From the NCBI GenBank assembly GCA_024256265.1, contig JACGUK010000005.1:93516-157515 (forward strand): a DNA stretch of 64,000 nt, given 5' to 3'. The position numbers and the translations under genes were made by a program. Below, piece after piece: positions 1 through 8,656 of the stretch (position 1 is the first letter of the stretch; the number at the start of each line of letters is the position of its first letter). The notes under the pieces were generated by a model. That model searched no databases. It was not told the origin of the DNA and saw only the letters and a list, made by a program, of their open reading frames with translations. This DNA is from an archaeon. Lineage in GTDB: Archaea; Thermoproteota; Nitrososphaeria; Nitrososphaerales; JACAEJ01.

Positions 1-980
1 TTATATTGACCACCTGCCAATCCATCTGCTAATAATGCTGCTCCTTGAGCAGCCTCTTTTGCTACTTTAGCGAATCCTTCCACTCTTCTAACCTTTCCTA
101 AAGCAGATAATCTCTTAGAAATTTCATCATAAATTTTCTTCACTTTGCAAAGCCTTCCAGAAAGCATGATCTCTCTAGGCTCTCTAACAGAAATTCTCAT
201 CTGAGCAACCCCTTTCTCTATGCCTCCCATAAAAGCTTCCCATGCCAAATTGTAATGCTCATCATGAATTCTCATCACAAGCTCTTCTGGAGTAATCCTT
301 TCATCTCCAGCTATGTATGCTACACCGCCTTGGCGAAGAGTGCTTTTATCAATTTTATTCAATAGGTATGCAAGCTCACCATCCATAGCCCCAAGAGATA
401 AGAATCCAATGTTACCAGTGGTACCTCCTATACCGTCTACTATCTGACCTTTTTCAACACCTAATATAGCATTGAAACCATAGCCTATCTCTACAAGTAT
501 GAAAGAAACTTTATCATAATCTATATCATAATGCCTTGCTTGGTCAAATACTCCTAAAACAGCACAGCAGAGCTTGTCAGCAGTGCCCATATCGATTTTA
601 TTTATCTTTCTATGGCTTGGTACTGTTGGCATATGTATAACCCCAGGGATGAAGTAGACATTGAACTTTTCTTCCTTCAGCATATTAACAACTCTTCTTA
701 GCCCTAAGATTTCTCTTGTATTTGAATCAGGTCTGATTAGAGTCATCAAAAAGAGCTTTTGATCATCTATCTTGCTAATATGTGTGAGAGGTAAGCCATA
801 ACCAGAGGGTCCAACTATGAGATTCAATGGTTTTGCCGATTTAAGAAGTTCTATGATGACATTTGGGTCTTTTAAAATATCTTCAGATGGAATAGCAATA
901 TCCATGAATAGTTTACCATTATCTAAACCACAGAAATCGAAACTCTTTGTGCCAGGGTCTATACCTATTACTCTTACCAT
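1..980 (-). CDS. DUF1464 family protein (predicted ASKHA-fold kinase), 3' end cut by window edge
   Basis: About 326 codons are visible; the gene continues past the left edge. The N-terminus MVRVIGIDPGTKSFDFCGL looks like the phosphate-1 loop of the actin/sugar-kinase fold, and an internal DMGTADKLCCAVLG stretch plus a GIGGTTGNIGFLS glycine-rich stretch match the DUF1464 'predicted butyrate kinase-like' archaeal family. The substrate is unknown for this family, so kinase activity is inference. The start is the ATG at 980-978, preceded by a purine-rich GGAAGAGGGAA that can serve as ribosome site. It is followed on the same strand, upstream, by a VapBC-like pair with a gap of about 60 bases, so it may be transcribed separately. 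Confidence 0.8.
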   Translation of the reverse strand, partial: MVRVIGIDPGTKSFDFCGLDNGKLFMDIAIPSEDILKDPNVIIELLKSAKPLNLIVGPSGYGLPLTHISKIDDQKLFLMTLIRPDSNTREILGLRRVVNMLKEEKFNVYFIPGVIHMPTVPSHRKINKIDMGTADKLCCAVLGVFDQARHYDIDYDKVSFILVEIGYGFNAILGVEKGQIVDGIGGTTGNIGFLSLGAMDGELAYLLNKIDKSTLRQGGVAYIAGDERITPEELVMRIHDEHYNLAWEAFMGGIEKGVAQMRISVREPREIMLSGRLCKVKKIYDEISKRLSALGKVRRVEGFAKVAKEAAQGAALLADGLAGGQY

Positions 981-1042
981 CGAATTTCCCTCTTCCAATG
1001 CTATCCTATTTTGTTATGCTTAACTTTATGATTTTTAGTTAT

Positions 1043-1243
1043 TCACTTCTCTTCAAACCAAATCCTTTTCAATGGAGTCCTATCAAAGTCAGCATCCTTA
1101 GAGTAAATCTCTTTAGCATTAACCCTTAAGGCTACTGATAGGTGAATAGCATCTTCAAGATCCAGATTATACTTGGACATTTCACCATAGATAGGATCGT
1201 CTCCAAGCCAATACACAAAGACGTTAACATCCACGTACTTCAT
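1043..1243 (-). CDS. VapC-like PIN-domain toxin, internally deleted (66 aa)
   Basis: The first 20 residues (MKYVDVNVFVYWLGDDPIYG) are a normal PIN-domain start with the first catalytic Asp, and the last 40 residues (DLEDAIHLSVALR and SKDADFD) are a normal PIN C-terminal half with the other Asp residues. Known PIN toxins of this type are about 130-140 aa; here the roughly 65 residues between the two halves, including the helix that carries the conserved Glu, are absent while the frame is kept. The start ATG overlaps the vapB stop (ATGA), the usual coupling in vapBC. I infer a toxin inactivated by an in-frame deletion, whose antitoxin is still intact. Confidence 0.75.
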   Translation of the reverse strand: MKYVDVNVFVYWLGDDPIYGEMSKYNLDLEDAIHLSVALRVNAKEIYSKDADFDRTPLKRIWFEEK

Positions 1244-1500
1244 TTGAGTTCATCCATAGCTATCTTAATAGATCCTTTCTGAATTTCAGCGTCTACGTCT
1301 TTAATATGTTTTCTAAGTCTAAAGATGCCTTGGGATGCTTTGGCAATGCTCTCTTCTCTTCTTTTTATGACTATCTGATTCTTTTCCAAGTTTATCTCAA
1401 CAATCTCTTCTCCCTTAATGCCCATAGCCTCTCTTACTCTAGTTGGCAGATAGACTCTGCCACTCTTATCCACTTTTGATTTTATCATTGAACTTATCAT
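1240..1500 (-). CDS. vapB: VapB-type antitoxin, AbrB/MazE fold
   Basis: 86 aa. Residues about 6-50 form an AbrB/SpoVT swapped-hairpin DNA-binding domain (VDKSGRVYLPTRVREAMGIK followed by a hydrophobic strand ending in VIKRR). The C-terminal 35 residues are charged and helical, as in antitoxin tails that embrace a PIN toxin. The gene precedes and overlaps the VapC-like gene by four bases. In this family the VapB dimer represses its own promoter and neutralises VapC. Since the partner toxin is internally deleted, the protein may now act only as a DNA-binding repressor. Confidence 0.85.
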   Translation of the reverse strand: MISSMIKSKVDKSGRVYLPTRVREAMGIKGEEIVEINLEKNQIVIKRREESIAKASQGIFRLRKHIKDVDAEIQKGSIKIAMDELK

Positions 1501-1667
1501 GACTTAGATTAGTTTATGCCATAATATAAATTTTGGAAATTAGTTCCTTATGTTTAGGACATTAACCCCTCACTCAAATCATGAACTAATTGAAAGGAGG
1601 ATAGAATTAATTTTAATAAGGTACATAACTCTATTAGTAGTGAGATTCAGAATTTTGCTTATTTAAT

Positions 1668-3050
1668 ATGGTGAAACTTATGAACAATACTGTAAATAAA
1701 AGAGTTGCATTACTTGTTGCTACAGTAGCCTCTTTTCTTGCACCCTTTATGATCTCTTCTGTCAACATTGCACTTCCCTCAATTGGGAGAGAATTTGCAA
1801 TAGATGCAGTTTTGTTAAGTTGGGTTACTGCCTCATATCTTTTGGCCACAGCGATGTTTCTTGTCCCCTTTGGAAGGGTAGCAGACATATATGGAAGGAA
1901 GAGGATTTTTACATACGGCATATTAATCTACACCGTTGCGTGTCTTCTTTTGACAATTTCGACTTCTGCTATTGTACTGATTTCCTTTCGATTTCTGGAA
2001 GGAATTGGAAGTGCAATGATCCTTGGTACTGGCGTAGCGATTCTAACTTCAGTATTTCCTTTTAGGGAGAGGGGTAAAGCTCTAGGAATAAATGTTACTG
2101 CAGTTTATTTAGGTCTTTCTCTAGGCCCATTTTTAGGTGGATTTTTAACCCAACATCTTGGTTGGAGAAGCATCTTTCTTGTAAATGTGCCTCTAGGTTT
2201 AACGATAATCGTTTTTGTCTTCTGGAAATTAAAGGGAGAGTGGGCTGAGGCAAAGGGAGAGAAGTTCGATTTTACTGGCTCCACAGTTTACAGCCTAATG
2301 CTCATAGCGGTAATGTATGGTCTTTCTCTGTTACCGGCTATTTCAGGTGCATGGCTAATTCTAATTGGTGCATTAGGGATTTTGGCATTCGTTAAGTGGG
2401 AAATGAAGGTGGAAAGCCCTGTTTTAAATATAAATCTCTTTAGAAATAACAGAGTCTTTGCTTTCTCCAATTTGGCAGCGTTGATCAATTATAGTGCAAC
2501 ATTTGCTGTGAGTTTTCTTTTGAGCCTTTACTTGCAGTATATTAATGGGCTTAGCCCCCAAAATGCCGGCTTAATCTTGGTATCTCAACCCGTTGTACAG
2601 GCTATCTTTTCACCGTTTGCTGGTTGGCTTTCTGATAGAATTGAACCAAGAATCGTGGCTTCAATAGGGATGGCGTTGACAACAGTGGGGCTTTTCCTCC
2701 TTACCTTCTTAAATGAAAAAACAACTCTGGAATTCATTATAGCCAGCTTGATTTTCCTTGGTTTTGGCTTTGCCCTTTTCTCGTCTCCTAACACAAATGC
2801 AGTTATGAGTTCTGTTGAAAAGAAATTTTATGGAGTAGCCTCTGCAACAGTTGGAACAATGCGATTGACTGGACAGACACTCAGCATGGGAATTGCTACG
2901 CTGATATTTGCCATATACATTGGTAGAGTCCAAATTACACCTGAATGTTATCCGCTTTTTTTGAAAAGTGTGGAAGTGGCATTCATCATTTTTGCCGCTC
3001 TTTGTTTCGTAGGCATATTCGCATCGCTTGTAAGAGGTAAGGTGCGATGA
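1668..3050 (+). CDS. MFS drug-efflux transporter, DHA2 (EmrB/QacA) type
   Basis: 460 aa with about 14 hydrophobic segments, the length and topology of the DHA2 drug:proton antiporter family. Residues 54-76 hold the loop 2-3 motif A (FGRVADIYGRKRIF), and the stretch LGLSLGPFLGGFL near residue 150 is the antiporter motif C. These show a proton-driven exporter in the cytoplasmic membrane; the substrate cannot be read from sequence. The ATG at 1668 follows an AT-rich GCTTATTTAATATG, and an in-frame ATG four codons later is also possible. It is a single gene, divergent from vapBC. Confidence 0.87.
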   Translation: MVKLMNNTVNKRVALLVATVASFLAPFMISSVNIALPSIGREFAIDAVLLSWVTASYLLATAMFLVPFGRVADIYGRKRIFTYGILIYTVACLLLTISTSAIVLISFRFLEGIGSAMILGTGVAILTSVFPFRERGKALGINVTAVYLGLSLGPFLGGFLTQHLGWRSIFLVNVPLGLTIIVFVFWKLKGEWAEAKGEKFDFTGSTVYSLMLIAVMYGLSLLPAISGAWLILIGALGILAFVKWEMKVESPVLNINLFRNNRVFAFSNLAALINYSATFAVSFLLSLYLQYINGLSPQNAGLILVSQPVVQAIFSPFAGWLSDRIEPRIVASIGMALTTVGLFLLTFLNEKTTLEFIIASLIFLGFGFALFSSPNTNAVMSSVEKKFYGVASATVGTMRLTGQTLSMGIATLIFAIYIGRVQITPECYPLFLKSVEVAFIIFAALCFVGIFASLVRGKVR

Positions 3051-3058
3051 AGTAGTAG

Positions 3059-3100
3059 GTGTAAAAGCCAGTCGATTTGCTTCTCTTTTTACACTTTTTG
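3059..3100 (+). terminator. possible stem-loop terminator after the MFS gene
   Basis: GTGTAAAA (3059-3066) can pair with TTTTACAC (3087-3094) across a 20-base loop, and a short T run follows. It lies 9 bases after the stop of the transporter. The stem is short, so this is tentative. Confidence 0.3.
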
Positions 3101-3130
3101 ATTAATCGAATTATCTCTTTTGCGTAGGCT

Positions 3131-3253
3131 CTAAAGGACTTCTAAAACCTCTAGGTCCTCTTGGCTCAACCTCCAACCTAAGGCTCCCGAAAACTCCTCT
3201 ACCCTTTCCTTTCTTTCACTCTTTGGTATCGCTTGAAAAAGAAAACACGAAGG
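3131..3253 (-). pseudogene. aldo/keto reductase C-terminal remnant
   Basis: A 40-codon open stretch without any start codon, bounded upstream by a stop, reads ...QAIPKSERKERVEEF then SGALGWRLSQEDLEVLEVL and a stop. The 'AIPKS...NxGALGWRLSxEDL' pattern is the typical C-terminal end of aldo/keto reductases (the NADP-binding SxxR/N segment and last helix). The rest of a roughly 300-codon gene is missing. I read it as a decayed gene end left between mptE and the transporter. The match is by eye and based on a short segment. Confidence 0.5.
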
Positions 3254-3290
3254 CTAAGATTTAAATTGTCTATGAAAAAGGTCACAGGAA

Positions 3291-4052
3291 CTAGGAGATT
3301 TGTGCAATGTAGTTTGGAGTTACATCTTTGAAGCCCTTGATCCTCTCCCCGTGGCTTGTGAGGTTATAGAGATCAATTCTAGCTCTTAAAGCTAACCATT
3401 CAAGTAACTTTTTACAGAATTTCAACTTAAGCAATTTTCTCTCTGGGGAGCTAACATACTGCTTAGAATATTTCCCTATAGTTTTGCCTAAATCCATGCC
3501 AGCCAATGAAATCATTTTAGCACCCATGGCTATAGAAAGGAAGACTGCTCTATCCCCATCCGTGAATCCTCCAAAGTTGTATACTCTTGGTCTCGGCTCA
3601 ACCTGAGTTGTGCCTAAGATTTTTGTCAATTTTGGAACATAATCTAAAAGCTGTGGTATATTATCACCATGACCATGGACTACCATGAACGAGCCTCTTT
3701 TATTGGCTGATAGAAGGTCTTCAAATCTTCCATCAAGGTCTGTTACTATTATGTGAGGAACTTTATTCGCTATTTTAAGAAGGGCTGATGTTGCACCATC
3801 TGCTGTTATTATGATGAATCTATCAAGCAATCCAGCTTTTTCTATTCCATTTATATCATCTTCCAAAGAAGGACCTGCACCAAATACCAATACTGGTTTA
3901 TCATAAATAATGGCTCTAATATCATATGGCTCTATGTAGTTTTTTTTAATAAGATCGCTTAGAATATCTGTAGCCCTTTGATCCTCATGCTTATTAAATT
4001 TAAAGGCTGATGCAATTTTATTATACCAAGGATGCCAATCTTCTAATTCCAT
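3291..4052 (-). CDS. mptE: 6-hydroxymethyl-7,8-dihydropterin pyrophosphokinase, MptE type (DUF115)
   Basis: 253 aa, the family's usual size. The segment PVLVFGAGPSLEDDI (about residues 53-67) and the later TADGATSALL, VTDLDGRFEDL and GGFTDGDRAVFLS motifs are diagnostic of the archaeal DUF115/MptE fold, related to thiamin pyrophosphokinase. In archaea MptE attaches pyrophosphate to hydroxymethyl-dihydropterin in tetrahydromethanopterin or folate synthesis. Its Asp-rich motifs would bind Mg-ATP. The gene stands alone, convergent with the MFS gene and divergent from the AOR gene. The ATG at 4052 has an AT-rich promoter region in front of it. Confidence 0.85.
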   Translation of the reverse strand: MELEDWHPWYNKIASAFKFNKHEDQRATDILSDLIKKNYIEPYDIRAIIYDKPVLVFGAGPSLEDDINGIEKAGLLDRFIIITADGATSALLKIANKVPHIIVTDLDGRFEDLLSANKRGSFMVVHGHGDNIPQLLDYVPKLTKILGTTQVEPRPRVYNFGGFTDGDRAVFLSIAMGAKMISLAGMDLGKTIGKYSKQYVSSPERKLLKLKFCKKLLEWLALRARIDLYNLTSHGERIKGFKDVTPNYIAQIS

Positions 4053-4176
4053 TTATAATTATAATAAAAGAATTATATTAAATTAAGCTTTGCTAATCTA
4101 TGGTCTTCGATATGAAATTTTTATAATAATATCCAATGAGTTAAACCTTAAGTAATACAAAAACTAAATTGATTTG

Positions 4177-6009
4177 ATGCTTGGAGGGTACAAGGGTAAG
4201 ATACTTAGAGTGAATTTGACAGACTCTAGAGTATCTATTGAACCATTAAAGGAAGATCATGTAAAGAAATTCATAGGTGGATCAGGGATTGCTGCAAAGA
4301 TTTTATATGATGAATTAGATTCTAGTGTGGACCCTCTAAGCCCTAAGAACAAATTAGTATTCATGACAGGCCCATTGACTGGCACTTTAGCTTCAGGCTG
4401 TGGAAGGTTTGTTATAGTATCTAAATCTCCATTGACAGGGATATGGGGAGAGGCAGGATCTGCTGGTTATTGGGGTCCAGAGCTCAAGTTTGCAGGCTAT
4501 GATGGCATAATATTAGAAGGAAGGGCAGAGAATCCTACATATCTTTGGATAAATAATGAAAATATAGAACTAAGAGATGCTGAGCACTTATGGGGAGAAG
4601 ATACTATAGAAACTGAGAAAAAATTAAAATTGGAGTTAAAGGAGCCTAGATCAAGGATTGTAACGATTGGCCCATCTGGTGAAAGAGTGGCGAAGATAGC
4701 TTGTATAGTTACAGATGGAGGAATCGCAGGGAGATGTGGACTTGGAGCAGTCATGGGTTCAAAGAACTTGAAGGCTATAGCTGTAAGAGGGACTGAGAGA
4801 GTTGAAGTTGCTGATGAGGATAGTTTCAATGATTTGGTTAAAGAGATCTCTTCAATTATAGAAAACAATCCAAGGACAAAGAGCTTGAGAAGTTATGGTT
4901 CAGCTGGAAGCATGGAAGGCAATGAGGCTGTAGGCGATGTTCCTATTAAAAATTGGATGGTTGAATCTTGGTCTGATGGTGCAAAAAAGTTATCAGGACA
5001 ATACATAGCTAAAACTATTCTAAAGAGACCTGTTACTTGCTTTGCATGTCCCATAGCCTGTAAGAGAGAGATAGAGATAAAGTCTGGCCCTTACGCTGGT
5101 GTTAAGGGTAAAGGTCCAGAATATGAAACCTGCGCCTCTTTTGGAACTATGTTATTGATAGATGATATAGAGGTTGTAGCTAAAGCCAATGATTTATGCA
5201 CAAGGTATGGCATAGATACTATCTCATGTGGCAGTGTAATTGCTTTTACTTACGAATGTTATGAGAAAGGTTTGATCACGAGTAAAGATATTGGAGAGCT
5301 TAATCTATCATGGGGAGACCATGAGTCTTTCTTGAAGATGATAGAAATGATAGGAAAGAGAGAAGGCATAGGTTCCATTCTAGGAGAAGGTGTAAAATTT
5401 GCATCAGAAAAGATTGGCAAAGACGCTGAAAAATTTGCTATTCATGTGAAAGGATTAGAGATGCCTATGCATGATCCAAGAGCCTATAAGAGCTTAGCAT
5501 TAGGATACGCTACTTCCAATCGTGGTGCTTGCCATCTTGAAGCAACTTCCCATTGGGTTGAAAGAGGAACACTCTTTCCTGAGCTTGGTATAAAAGAAAA
5601 GCCAAATAGGTTTAAATCTGAAGGGAAAGCTAAGATGGTAATAGACATGCAGAACTTTATGGCAATGGTCGATTCTCTCATAATCTGTAAATTCGCTCTA
5701 ACATGTGGCTATACGTTGAATCATCTGCTAAGATTAATAGAAGCCACAATTGGATATAAAATCACTATGGATGAATTCAAGAGAGCTGGAGAGAGAATCT
5801 TCAATATCAAAAGGCTGTTCAACAATAGGCTAGGAATATCTAGAAAAGATGATAGATTACCAGAAAGGATTAACAAGCCTTTGCCAGAAGGAGTTAAGCA
5901 TCATAGCCCAGACCTTGATCCAATGCTAGATGAATACTATCAATTGAGAGGATGGGATGAAGAAGGAAAGCCTAAGCCTGAAAAATTAAAAGAGCTTGAG
6001 CTATTATGA
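4177..6009 (+). CDS. aor: tungsten-type aldehyde:ferredoxin oxidoreductase (AOR family)
   Basis: About 610 aa, matching the family length. The [4Fe-4S] ligands are in the pattern C-x2-C-x3-C (TCFACPIACKR, residues about 288-295), with further Cys near residues 504 and 510 that can supply the fourth ligand, the same layout as Pyrococcus AOR. The N-terminal GCGRFVIVSKSPLTG and GYDGIILEGRA segments belong to the bis-pterin binding domain. The enzyme oxidises aldehydes to acids with ferredoxin as acceptor; which aldehyde is not readable. The start could be this ATG or a TTG one codon before. It overlaps the next gene, a MoaD-like carrier, by four bases, which fits cofactor sulfur delivery. Confidence 0.9.
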   Translation: MLGGYKGKILRVNLTDSRVSIEPLKEDHVKKFIGGSGIAAKILYDELDSSVDPLSPKNKLVFMTGPLTGTLASGCGRFVIVSKSPLTGIWGEAGSAGYWGPELKFAGYDGIILEGRAENPTYLWINNENIELRDAEHLWGEDTIETEKKLKLELKEPRSRIVTIGPSGERVAKIACIVTDGGIAGRCGLGAVMGSKNLKAIAVRGTERVEVADEDSFNDLVKEISSIIENNPRTKSLRSYGSAGSMEGNEAVGDVPIKNWMVESWSDGAKKLSGQYIAKTILKRPVTCFACPIACKREIEIKSGPYAGVKGKGPEYETCASFGTMLLIDDIEVVAKANDLCTRYGIDTISCGSVIAFTYECYEKGLITSKDIGELNLSWGDHESFLKMIEMIGKREGIGSILGEGVKFASEKIGKDAEKFAIHVKGLEMPMHDPRAYKSLALGYATSNRGACHLEATSHWVERGTLFPELGIKEKPNRFKSEGKAKMVIDMQNFMAMVDSLIICKFALTCGYTLNHLLRLIEATIGYKITMDEFKRAGERIFNIKRLFNNRLGISRKDDRLPERINKPLPEGVKHHSPDLDPMLDEYYQLRGWDEEGKPKPEKLKELELL

Positions 6010-6290
6010 TAAAAATACACGTAAGATTATTGGGAGATTTAAGAGAAGCGATAAGAAAGGAGAGATTAGAGATCGAATTACCAAACAATACAAGTCTAAA
6101 AGAATTGATAGAGAATAAATTACTCAGATATGAAGGATTAAAGGGTCAGATAATTGATCCTGTTACAAAAAGGATAAGAACAGATCTCATAATATTGATA
6201 AATGAACGCTCGATAGAGAGTTTTATTGAATCTGAGAGAGTAAAGGATGGAGATACTGTAACGATTGCTTCAGTAGTTGCTGGAGGCTAA
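6006..6290 (+). CDS. MoaD/ThiS-family sulfur carrier protein
   Basis: 94 aa with a beta-grasp pattern and a C-terminal VVAGG, the double glycine that is adenylylated and thiocarboxylated in MoaD and ThiS proteins. The ATG overlaps the stop of the AOR gene (ATGA), so the two are translationally coupled. The likely role is sulfur donation for the pterin dithiolene of the tungsten cofactor used by that AOR; this function comes from family knowledge and context. No MoaE or MoeB homologue lies beside it. Confidence 0.82.
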   Translation: MIKIHVRLLGDLREAIRKERLEIELPNNTSLKELIENKLLRYEGLKGQIIDPVTKRIRTDLIILINERSIESFIESERVKDGDTVTIASVVAGG

Positions 6291-6461
6291 AATGATAGAT
6301 AATCATGGAAAGAAAAAATTTTCATATTGGAAATCATAGATTTAGATCACTTATAAAGCAAAATCTCTTGGATGGGCAGACAAACAATTAATGTGTAAGC
6401 ATCTTACTAATTAAATTAGCGTAGTATGAATTAAGCTAAAAAATAAATGGTTAGAGCTCTC

Positions 6462-7211
6462 TTACGTTGTGAGCTCTACTAGTTCGAACCTGAAGTAATC
6501 GCCATTCGTTTTTGTCGCTTCGAGGTATGTGAATAGATAGTAATTGCCTGTCTGACCCTGCCACACATCTATACTGCTCAAGTCTTCGAATTCTGGATTG
6601 GCTGGATTTGGAGTGAACCGCCATTTATAAACCGTCATAGGAGTTGCACCATAAGTCCTAGGCTCTGAACCCATGGATGTTAAAGTACCTACATCTGAAG
6701 GAACTTGTGTCCAAGCAATATTCCAAGCGAAGAAAGTAACGTAAGGCAAGAATACAATAGCCCCTATCGCCCAACTGTATGTTGACAAGTATTCTTCTGG
6801 GATTTCTTCGTCATCGTATATCAACTTCTTTAGGGTCGTCCAATCAGACTTCGAGACCCAGCCAGTCATTGAATGAGTTTCTCCATCTGATGTAATCACT
6901 AAACTGAACTTTCTACAGAGGACACCACTTATCATCTCATCAATACCTGTGTCATCAAAGGTAATGGTGCCAATGCTAGTTACACCTCCTTCAAACGAGG
7001 TCCACTGATATTTTATATGTGACACATAATTCACTAAGTCTCCATAATTCTCTATTTCGGTTATCTGAAACCCACTAGGTCCAGGACCTGGACCTGGTCC
7101 GGGCTTTGGTGCGATTACAACGATATAAACAACAGCACCAGCAGCAACTATTGCGACGATAAGAATGACTGCTATTATTACAGGAGCTATGGCTCTATTT
7201 CTATTCTTCAT
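6462..7211 (-). CDS. type IV pilin-like secreted protein
   Basis: 249 aa. The N-terminus has a short basic stretch (MKNRNRAIAP) followed by an uninterrupted hydrophobic helix of about 22 residues, the layout of archaeal class III signal peptides and 'archaeal type IV pilin N-terminal' proteins. A Pro-Gly repeat linker (PKPGPGPGPGPSG, residues about 36-48) connects it to a beta-rich, aromatic-rich ectodomain of about 200 residues that I do not recognise. It is probably anchored at or assembled on the cell surface. It converges with the AOR-moaD operon across an AT-rich 170-base gap holding a short dyad at 6407-6419. Confidence 0.65.
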   Translation of the reverse strand: MKNRNRAIAPVIIAVILIVAIVAAGAVVYIVVIAPKPGPGPGPGPSGFQITEIENYGDLVNYVSHIKYQWTSFEGGVTSIGTITFDDTGIDEMISGVLCRKFSLVITSDGETHSMTGWVSKSDWTTLKKLIYDDEEIPEEYLSTYSWAIGAIVFLPYVTFFAWNIAWTQVPSDVGTLTSMGSEPRTYGATPMTVYKWRFTPNPANPEFEDLSSIDVWQGQTGNYYLFTYLEATKTNGDYFRFELVELTT

Positions 7212-7302
7212 TTTACACCCAAAGGCTTTCTACTCTATCTTCATATTTAAAACTTTATAATCACTCTCTCTTGTTAACCTCTTTAGAATAGATAAATCAA
7301 TC

Positions 7303-8163
7303 TTGGTGTTACGATTGCCAAAGATGCTAAAGAAGGCTTTAGAGAATATTTTAACAATCGATGAGATTAAGCAATTGTATGGGAGCTTTGATATGATAGG
7401 AGATATAGCTGTAATAAAGATACCTGATGCTCTTTTGAATAAGAAGTTCATAATAGCTAAGGCAATAATTGATAACATGAAATCGATAAAGACAGTTTTA
7501 AGGCAAGTTACTCCTGTATCAGGAGATTATAGAACAAGAGAGTTAGAGCATATATTAGGAGAGGACAAGACTATAACACTATACAAAGAGCATGGATGTA
7601 TGTTCAAAGTCAATCTTGCTAAAGTCTACTTCTCTCCTAGACTATCTACAGAGAGGATTAGAATAGCAAGAAAGGTGGAGCATGGAGAGATTGTAGTGAA
7701 TATGTTCGCTGGTATAGGCTCTTTCTCAATATTAATAGCAAAGCATCAACCAAGCTCCATGATATACAGCATAGACATAAACCCAGATGCATATAGTCTC
7801 ATGCTAGAAAATATAAAGCTGAACAAAGTCTCTAGTAGAGTAATGCCTTTACTAGGAGATGCAAGAGTGATAATCGAAGATTCTCTTAAAGGGGTTGCTG
7901 ATAGAGTTTTGATGCCATTGCCAGAAAAAGCTATTGATTATATTGATGTTGCTCTAACGGCTCTAAAGCCAAAAGGTGTTATTCATTACTACACACATGT
8001 TCATGCCTCTAAGGCTGAAAATCCTACAGAGAAAGCTGTGAGAGAAGTTGAGGAGAGATTGAAATTAAATTATACAATATTAGAAGCAAGAATAGTTAGA
8101 GAAGTAGGTCCAAGATGGCATCAATTAGTTTTAGACTTATTGATAAATAGAGAAAGGTTTTAG
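7303..8163 (+). CDS. trm5: tRNA (guanine37-N1)-methyltransferase Trm5
   Basis: 286 aa. The SAM site NMFAGIGSFSI (about residues 137-147), the acidic SIDINPDA loop and the catalytic-region motif DRVLMPLPE are those of archaeal/eukaryotic Trm5, class I Rossmann methyltransferases that make m1G37 and prevent frameshifting. The N-terminal third carries the Trm5 D2-like domain that ends in TRELEHILGEDKT. The most 5' start is TTG at 7303; GTG 7306 and ATG 7324 are alternatives. A TATA-like CTTTATAATC lies about 50 bases upstream. The length is near the shorter Trm5b class. Confidence 0.88.
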   Translation: MVLRLPKMLKKALENILTIDEIKQLYGSFDMIGDIAVIKIPDALLNKKFIIAKAIIDNMKSIKTVLRQVTPVSGDYRTRELEHILGEDKTITLYKEHGCMFKVNLAKVYFSPRLSTERIRIARKVEHGEIVVNMFAGIGSFSILIAKHQPSSMIYSIDINPDAYSLMLENIKLNKVSSRVMPLLGDARVIIEDSLKGVADRVLMPLPEKAIDYIDVALTALKPKGVIHYYTHVHASKAENPTEKAVREVEERLKLNYTILEARIVREVGPRWHQLVLDLLINRERF

Positions 8164-8187
8164 TAAGCTTTAGCATTAGTTATATAC

Positions 8188-8643
8188 ATGCAAAAAGTTA
8201 TCGCTGCATATTCTACAGTTTATGGGAACACAAAGACTGTTGCTGAGGCAATATGTGAGGCAATCGAAGAAAGAAAAATCGAGGCTGAATGTAAGAATGT
8301 TAAAGATCTAAAGCCAGAGGAATTGGCTAATTTTGATGTAATTCTATTGGGTTCACCAACCCATCGAGAGAGTGTATCAGACGATATGAAGGACTTTTTA
8401 GGTAAATTGAAGAAAGTGAAATTAAAAGGCAAAAATGGTGCAGCTTTCGATACTAGATACGCTGATATTAAGAAAGGCGCCATAGAAGTTCTAGAGAAAT
8501 CCATGAGAGAGTTAGGCATAAACATAATCCTTCCAGGTCAATCTGTTATAGTAAAGGGAGCTAAAGGACCCATTGCTGAAGGAGAATTATCTAAATGCAA
8601 AGATTTTGGTAAATCAATCGTAGAGAAAATTGCCATTAAATAA
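8188..8643 (+). CDS. flavodoxin-like protein
   Basis: 151 aa, a single flavodoxin domain. The FMN phosphate loop YSTVYGNTKTVAEAI (residues 8-22) and the aromatic-poor second loop GSPTHRESVSDDMKDFL (about residues 55-71) are visible. Family members carry one or two electrons via FMN; the domain resembles the C-terminal half of FprA-type flavoproteins, but no metallo-lactamase partner is adjacent. It starts 24 bases after trm5 on the same strand and could be cotranscribed. Confidence 0.82.
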   Translation: MQKVIAAYSTVYGNTKTVAEAICEAIEERKIEAECKNVKDLKPEELANFDVILLGSPTHRESVSDDMKDFLGKLKKVKLKGKNGAAFDTRYADIKKGAIEVLEKSMRELGINIILPGQSVIVKGAKGPIAEGELSKCKDFGKSIVEKIAIK

Positions 8644-8656
8644 TGAATAATCAAGT

